The notes under the pieces were generated by a model, which saw only the letters and a program-made list of their open reading frames with translations, was not told the DNA's origin and did not search any database. The translations under genes were made by a program, and so were the position numbers. From contig CALGLM010000041.1 of assembly GCA_937930275.1 (NCBI GenBank), positions 1 through 18,037 of the forward strand: 18,037 nt of DNA. The letters run 5' to 3'. This stretch comes from an uncultured Ignavibacteria bacterium. Its GTDB lineage: Bacteria; Bacteroidota; Ignavibacteria; Ignavibacteriales; Melioribacteraceae. This document shows positions 15,977 to 18,037 of the stretch, one piece after another. Numbering within the stretch: position 1 is the first letter of the stretch; every line of letters begins with the position of its first letter.

Positions 15977-16315
15977 ACAGCTTAATAATTTTAGAAACAG
16001 GATTAATTGTAAATTTATTAAATATTCTATTGTAGTTATAATTGAATATAAGATGAGTCAATTGTCAAGAGTTAGAAAACGCTGGATATTAGTATGTTGG
16101 AATAAAACTATCTCCATTATTTGGTGAGTACTTTTATGGTATTCTATTATTTCAAGTACCCTAAATAAGTAATGCTGAATAAAGTAGAGGATGTTCGACT
16201 AAAACTGAAAGATTCAAAATTTTCATTCTCAGAAAAGTTGGCAATCCTCTAAATTTTTAAATAAATATTGAAAAATGAAAAAATGTATTTTCCTAAATTT
16301 TTTAATATTACTATT
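15977..16315. other. Gene-free stretch between amidotransferase-like gene and YD-repeat gene
   Basis: No plausible gene is seen here. An open frame on the minus strand covering 15651-16061 is the complement of the amidotransferase gene with low-complexity sequence. Two weak inverted repeats are present: GTACTT (16128-16133) with AAGTAC (16154-16159), and AGAGGAT (16186-16192) with ATCCTCT (16244-16250). The second pair bounds about 65 bases and could be the ends of a very small mobile element, but no target duplication was seen. Confidence 0.5.
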
Positions 16316-17296
16316 TTAATTATTTTCGGTGGGAATTTCAAAATAATCTATATCTGCTTGAAATCCCTCATAAGTATTGCCAAAAAGAAAAATCCAATAT
16401 GGTTGTATTTCCCCGCTTTGTTTGAGTTTTGACTTAACATTTACTTTAACTAAAAGTCCTCTTTTATCATACTCAAAATATCTTGTAATGGTATTATCGC
16501 TTACAAAACTAAACCAATCTTCTTGAATTAAATTCTTTCCATGCTTATCATATTTGTAATTGATATAAGATTGTTCTTCAAGTTCTGAATCATCGCCAAA
16601 CCCAACGGATTCATATAGCTCGTAAATTCTATTCCCAAGTTTATCATATTTATAAGTACAACGTTCATTATCTATCCATTTGTTATCTATTAATATTTTT
16701 GTTAATTCTACCAATAGTTTCCCTTTTTTGTCATACTTGTAAATGGTCATCTTATTTTTTAACCATTTATTATTTTCTTTTGTGTAGCTTGTTTCTTCTG
16801 TTAATTTGGGAACAGAATTATAATTAAAAACTATTTTACCTGTATCATGTGTTTTAAGAATAATATTATTTTTGTTATCATAACTAAAAGTTGTGTCATA
16901 AACTTCAAATTTCCCATCTAAACTTAACTCGATGACCTTTTTAATGCATCTACCAAGCTCATCATATGAATATTTTTCTTTTCTTGTGGGATTTTTTCTT
17001 CCATTTTCATATTCATATATCTCAGATAATTTATTACCTGGTCCTTCATATGAATAATAAATGTCTTTTTTGTTCCCGTTATGTTTATACGAATAGGTCG
17101 TTATATTCCCTTGATTATCCACTCCATAGGTGATAATGTCCTTTTTTATAATCCCAGTAGCTTCTCCATTTTTATTCAGTTCGTTACATCTTATTGTTAT
17201 TGAGGCAGGTACGTAAATAAAATTATTTTGACAATATACAATGTTATGAGTATAAAATACAAAATATAGTAAATTTAATATAAGCAGTTTTTTCAT
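16316..17296 (-). CDS. Secreted YD-repeat-like protein
   Basis: A 326-residue exported protein. Residues 1-22 form a signal peptide (KKLLILNLLYFVFYTHNIVYC) with likely cleavage before QNN; the Cys is not in a good lipobox. The mature part carries at least six spaced YxYDxxGxxxxE-like motifs (YSYDELGRCIKK, YKYDKKGKLLVE, YKYDKLGNRIYE, YKYDKHGKNLI and FEYDKRGLLVKV among them), as in RHS/YD and related beta-rich surface proteins. It is much shorter than RHS toxins and has no toxin tip or export-system partner nearby. Bacteroidota-like genomes carry many such short secreted proteins of unknown role. It is transcribed toward the amidotransferase-like gene and stands alone. Confidence 0.75.
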   Translation of the reverse strand: MKKLLILNLLYFVFYTHNIVYCQNNFIYVPASITIRCNELNKNGEATGIIKKDIITYGVDNQGNITTYSYKHNGNKKDIYYSYEGPGNKLSEIYEYENGRKNPTRKEKYSYDELGRCIKKVIELSLDGKFEVYDTTFSYDNKNNIILKTHDTGKIVFNYNSVPKLTEETSYTKENNKWLKNKMTIYKYDKKGKLLVELTKILIDNKWIDNERCTYKYDKLGNRIYELYESVGFGDDSELEEQSYINYKYDKHGKNLIQEDWFSFVSDNTITRYFEYDKRGLLVKVNVKSKLKQSGEIQPYWIFLFGNTYEGFQADIDYFEIPTENN

Positions 17297-17429
17297 CGGG
17301 TAGCCTTTTATTAATTTGTGAAATGTATAAAAAATTAATTTCGTTTATTATAACTTTTGATTTTAATTAAAAATAAATAAGTCGAATTATAATACTTACT
17401 ATAATTTAAAATATATTATTTGTTAAAGC
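17297..17429. other. Upstream region of the YD-repeat gene
   Basis: AT-rich DNA that must hold the minus-strand promoter of the YD-repeat gene. ATTATA at 17347-17352 reads TATAAT on the minus strand, about 50 bases before the start codon, but no matching -35 element is seen. From here to the right end of the window (741 bases in all) I find no gene, only repeats. Confidence 0.4.
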
Positions 17430-17457
17430 AATTTTGAATGTTGAATTACGAATTCTT
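17430..17457. repeat. Heptamer array, AATTTTG/AATGTTG type, second site
   Basis: Four units of 7 in register: AATTTTG, AATGTTG, AATTACG and AATTCTT. The first 18 bases are identical to those at 15949-15966. It is separate from the large tandem repeat that begins 140 bases further on. Confidence 0.75.
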
Positions 17458-17567
17458 CTCTCCAAACTGAAGAATGTTTTCCTGCAATTTATGTTAAATA
17501 TGCAGAGTCATTAAATGATTATTAAACAATTATCTATTTTTAACTTTACTCACTATAAAATATTTAA

Positions 17568-17595
17568 CATTTAGCACTTAACACTTAGCACTAAA
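17568..17595. repeat. Heptamer array, CACTTAG type
   Basis: Four 7-base units: CATTTAG, CACTTAA, CACTTAG, CACTAAA, with a further weak unit before. The period is exact. The array ends 2 bases before the first copy of the large tandem repeat, so it may be an older or degraded neighbour of that structure. Confidence 0.7.
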
Positions 17596-17628
17596 TAAAT
17601 CCTTGTTTTAATGGAAGAATAGAAAACC

Positions 17629-17663
17629 AATGTTGAATTCTCAATTTTGAATGTTGAATTATT
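17629..17663. repeat. Heptamer array inside tandem unit 1, AATGTTG type
   Basis: Five 7-base units in register: AATGTTG, AATTCTC, AATTTTG, AATGTTG, AATTATT. The corresponding array in unit 2 is 17825-17859, with AATTTTG as the first unit. Confidence 0.8.
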
Positions 17664-17757
17664 CCCAAGGATAAAATTACAAATAAAAAATAAATGAATA
17701 AAATAACTGGTAGCTATTAGCTAAAAAATATTTATGCATTTTTTCTTATTAAAAAAC

Positions 17758-17785
17758 TTGTCACTCGTTATTCGTCACTCGTCAC
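17758..17785. repeat. Heptamer array, TCGTCAC type
   Basis: Four 7-base units: TTGTCAC, TCGTTAT, then TCGTCAC twice. Unit 2 of the large repeat has three (17976-17996): TCGTTAC, TCGTCAC, GCGTCAC. The change in copy number between the two large units is by exactly one heptamer, which is what slippage would give. Just upstream of each is a GGTAGCT pair (GGTAGCT plus ATTAGCT or AGTAGCT). Confidence 0.85.
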
Positions 17786-18037
17786 TGACGGCCAATCCTT
17801 GTTTTAATGGAAGAATGGAAAAGCAATTTTGAATTCTCAATTTTGAATGTTGAATTATTCCCATTTGAATGTTGAATTATTCCCAAGCATAAATTTGCAA
17901 ATGAAAAATGAATGAATAAAATTACTGGTAGCTAGTAGCTAAAAAATAGTTATGCATTATTTCTTATCAAAAAACTCGTTACTCGTCACGCGTCACTAAC
18001 AGCCAATCCTTGTTTTAATGGAAGAATGGAAAAGCAA

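Larger units (their letters stand above)
17598..18037. repeat. Large direct tandem repeat, 196/211-base units, runs off the window
   Basis: AATCCTTGTTTTAATGGA begins a unit at 17598, again at 17794 and again at 18005, where the window ends after 33 bases of the third unit. Units 1 and 2 align throughout with scattered substitutions. The 15-base length difference is explained by two changes: unit 2 has a duplicated 22-base segment (17840-17883 region, ending ATTCCCA) and lacks one 7-base CGTCACT step. Each unit contains three different heptamer arrays: AATTTTG-type, GGTAGCT-type and TCGTCAC-type. No open reading frame of any size spans it. Total copy number is unknown because the array continues to the right. 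Confidence 0.9.

Noticed and set aside
15651..16061. Minus-strand open frame of 136 codons.
   Set aside because: It is mostly the complement of the amidotransferase-like gene, which has clear family motifs. Its product is low-complexity Ile/Asn/Ser-rich.
16186..16250. AGAGGAT/ATCCTCT ends as terminal inverted repeats of a small mobile element.
   Set aside because: Only 7 bases match, there is no direct target duplication and no second copy in the window.
17598..18037. Possible CRISPR array: AATCCTTGTTTTAATGGA recurring three times looks like the core of some CRISPR repeats.
   Set aside because: The sequences between copies are about 165-180 bases long and homologous to each other, and no cas gene is seen. 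This is a plain tandem repeat.

Overview
This is an AT-rich window whose gene content points to the Bacteroidota/Ignavibacteriota/Kapaibacteriota side of the FCB superphylum. It encodes a TonB-dependent receptor with an N-terminal carboxypeptidase-regulatory-like domain, a secreted YD-repeat protein and a glycine-poor lipoprotein, as is common there. It also encodes a full flagellar and motor neighbourhood with FliW and CsrA, which typical Bacteroidia lack. A motile, low-GC Ignavibacteria- or Kapabacteria-like bacterium is the best guess. This is inferred from gene content only; no rRNA gene is present.

Positions 1-5819 form a dense plus-strand motility block: flgK (3' part only), flgL, fliW, csrA, a REC-HPt regulator, motA, motB, a single-domain response regulator, and a receiver fused to an orphan histidine-kinase dimerisation domain. 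Most gaps are 2-11 bases or are overlaps, so the block is probably co-transcribed. FliW and CsrA form the known partner switch linking flagellin export to translation. MotA and MotB form the stator. The three phospho-signalling proteins probably tune flagellar or chemotactic output. A sigma-28-like promoter (5821-5848) sits before a second small unit (5865-8385) made of an unrecognised protein translationally overlapped by a soluble PAS-type histidine kinase.

Positions 8389-11449 are cell-envelope genes. A minus-strand L,D-transpeptidase converges on the kinase gene. Divergent from it is an SGNH esterase/acyltransferase plus MBOAT (AlgI-like) pair, which together should O-acetylate an extracytoplasmic glycan.

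Positions 11450-15177 look like a metal-acquisition locus: a small His-rich membrane protein, then a two-gene operon (His-containing lipoprotein and ZnuD-like TonB-dependent receptor) behind a good extended -10 promoter with a 13-base palindrome upstream. Zinc is the favoured substrate; this is inference.

From 15178 to the end the window becomes gene-poor and repeat-rich: a class II glutamine-amidotransferase-like gene of the phage/accessory type, a secreted YD-repeat protein, and many short arrays with an exact 7-base period but different core sequences. A 196/211-base direct tandem repeat built from such arrays runs off the right edge. The heptamer arrays are the most unusual signal in the window.
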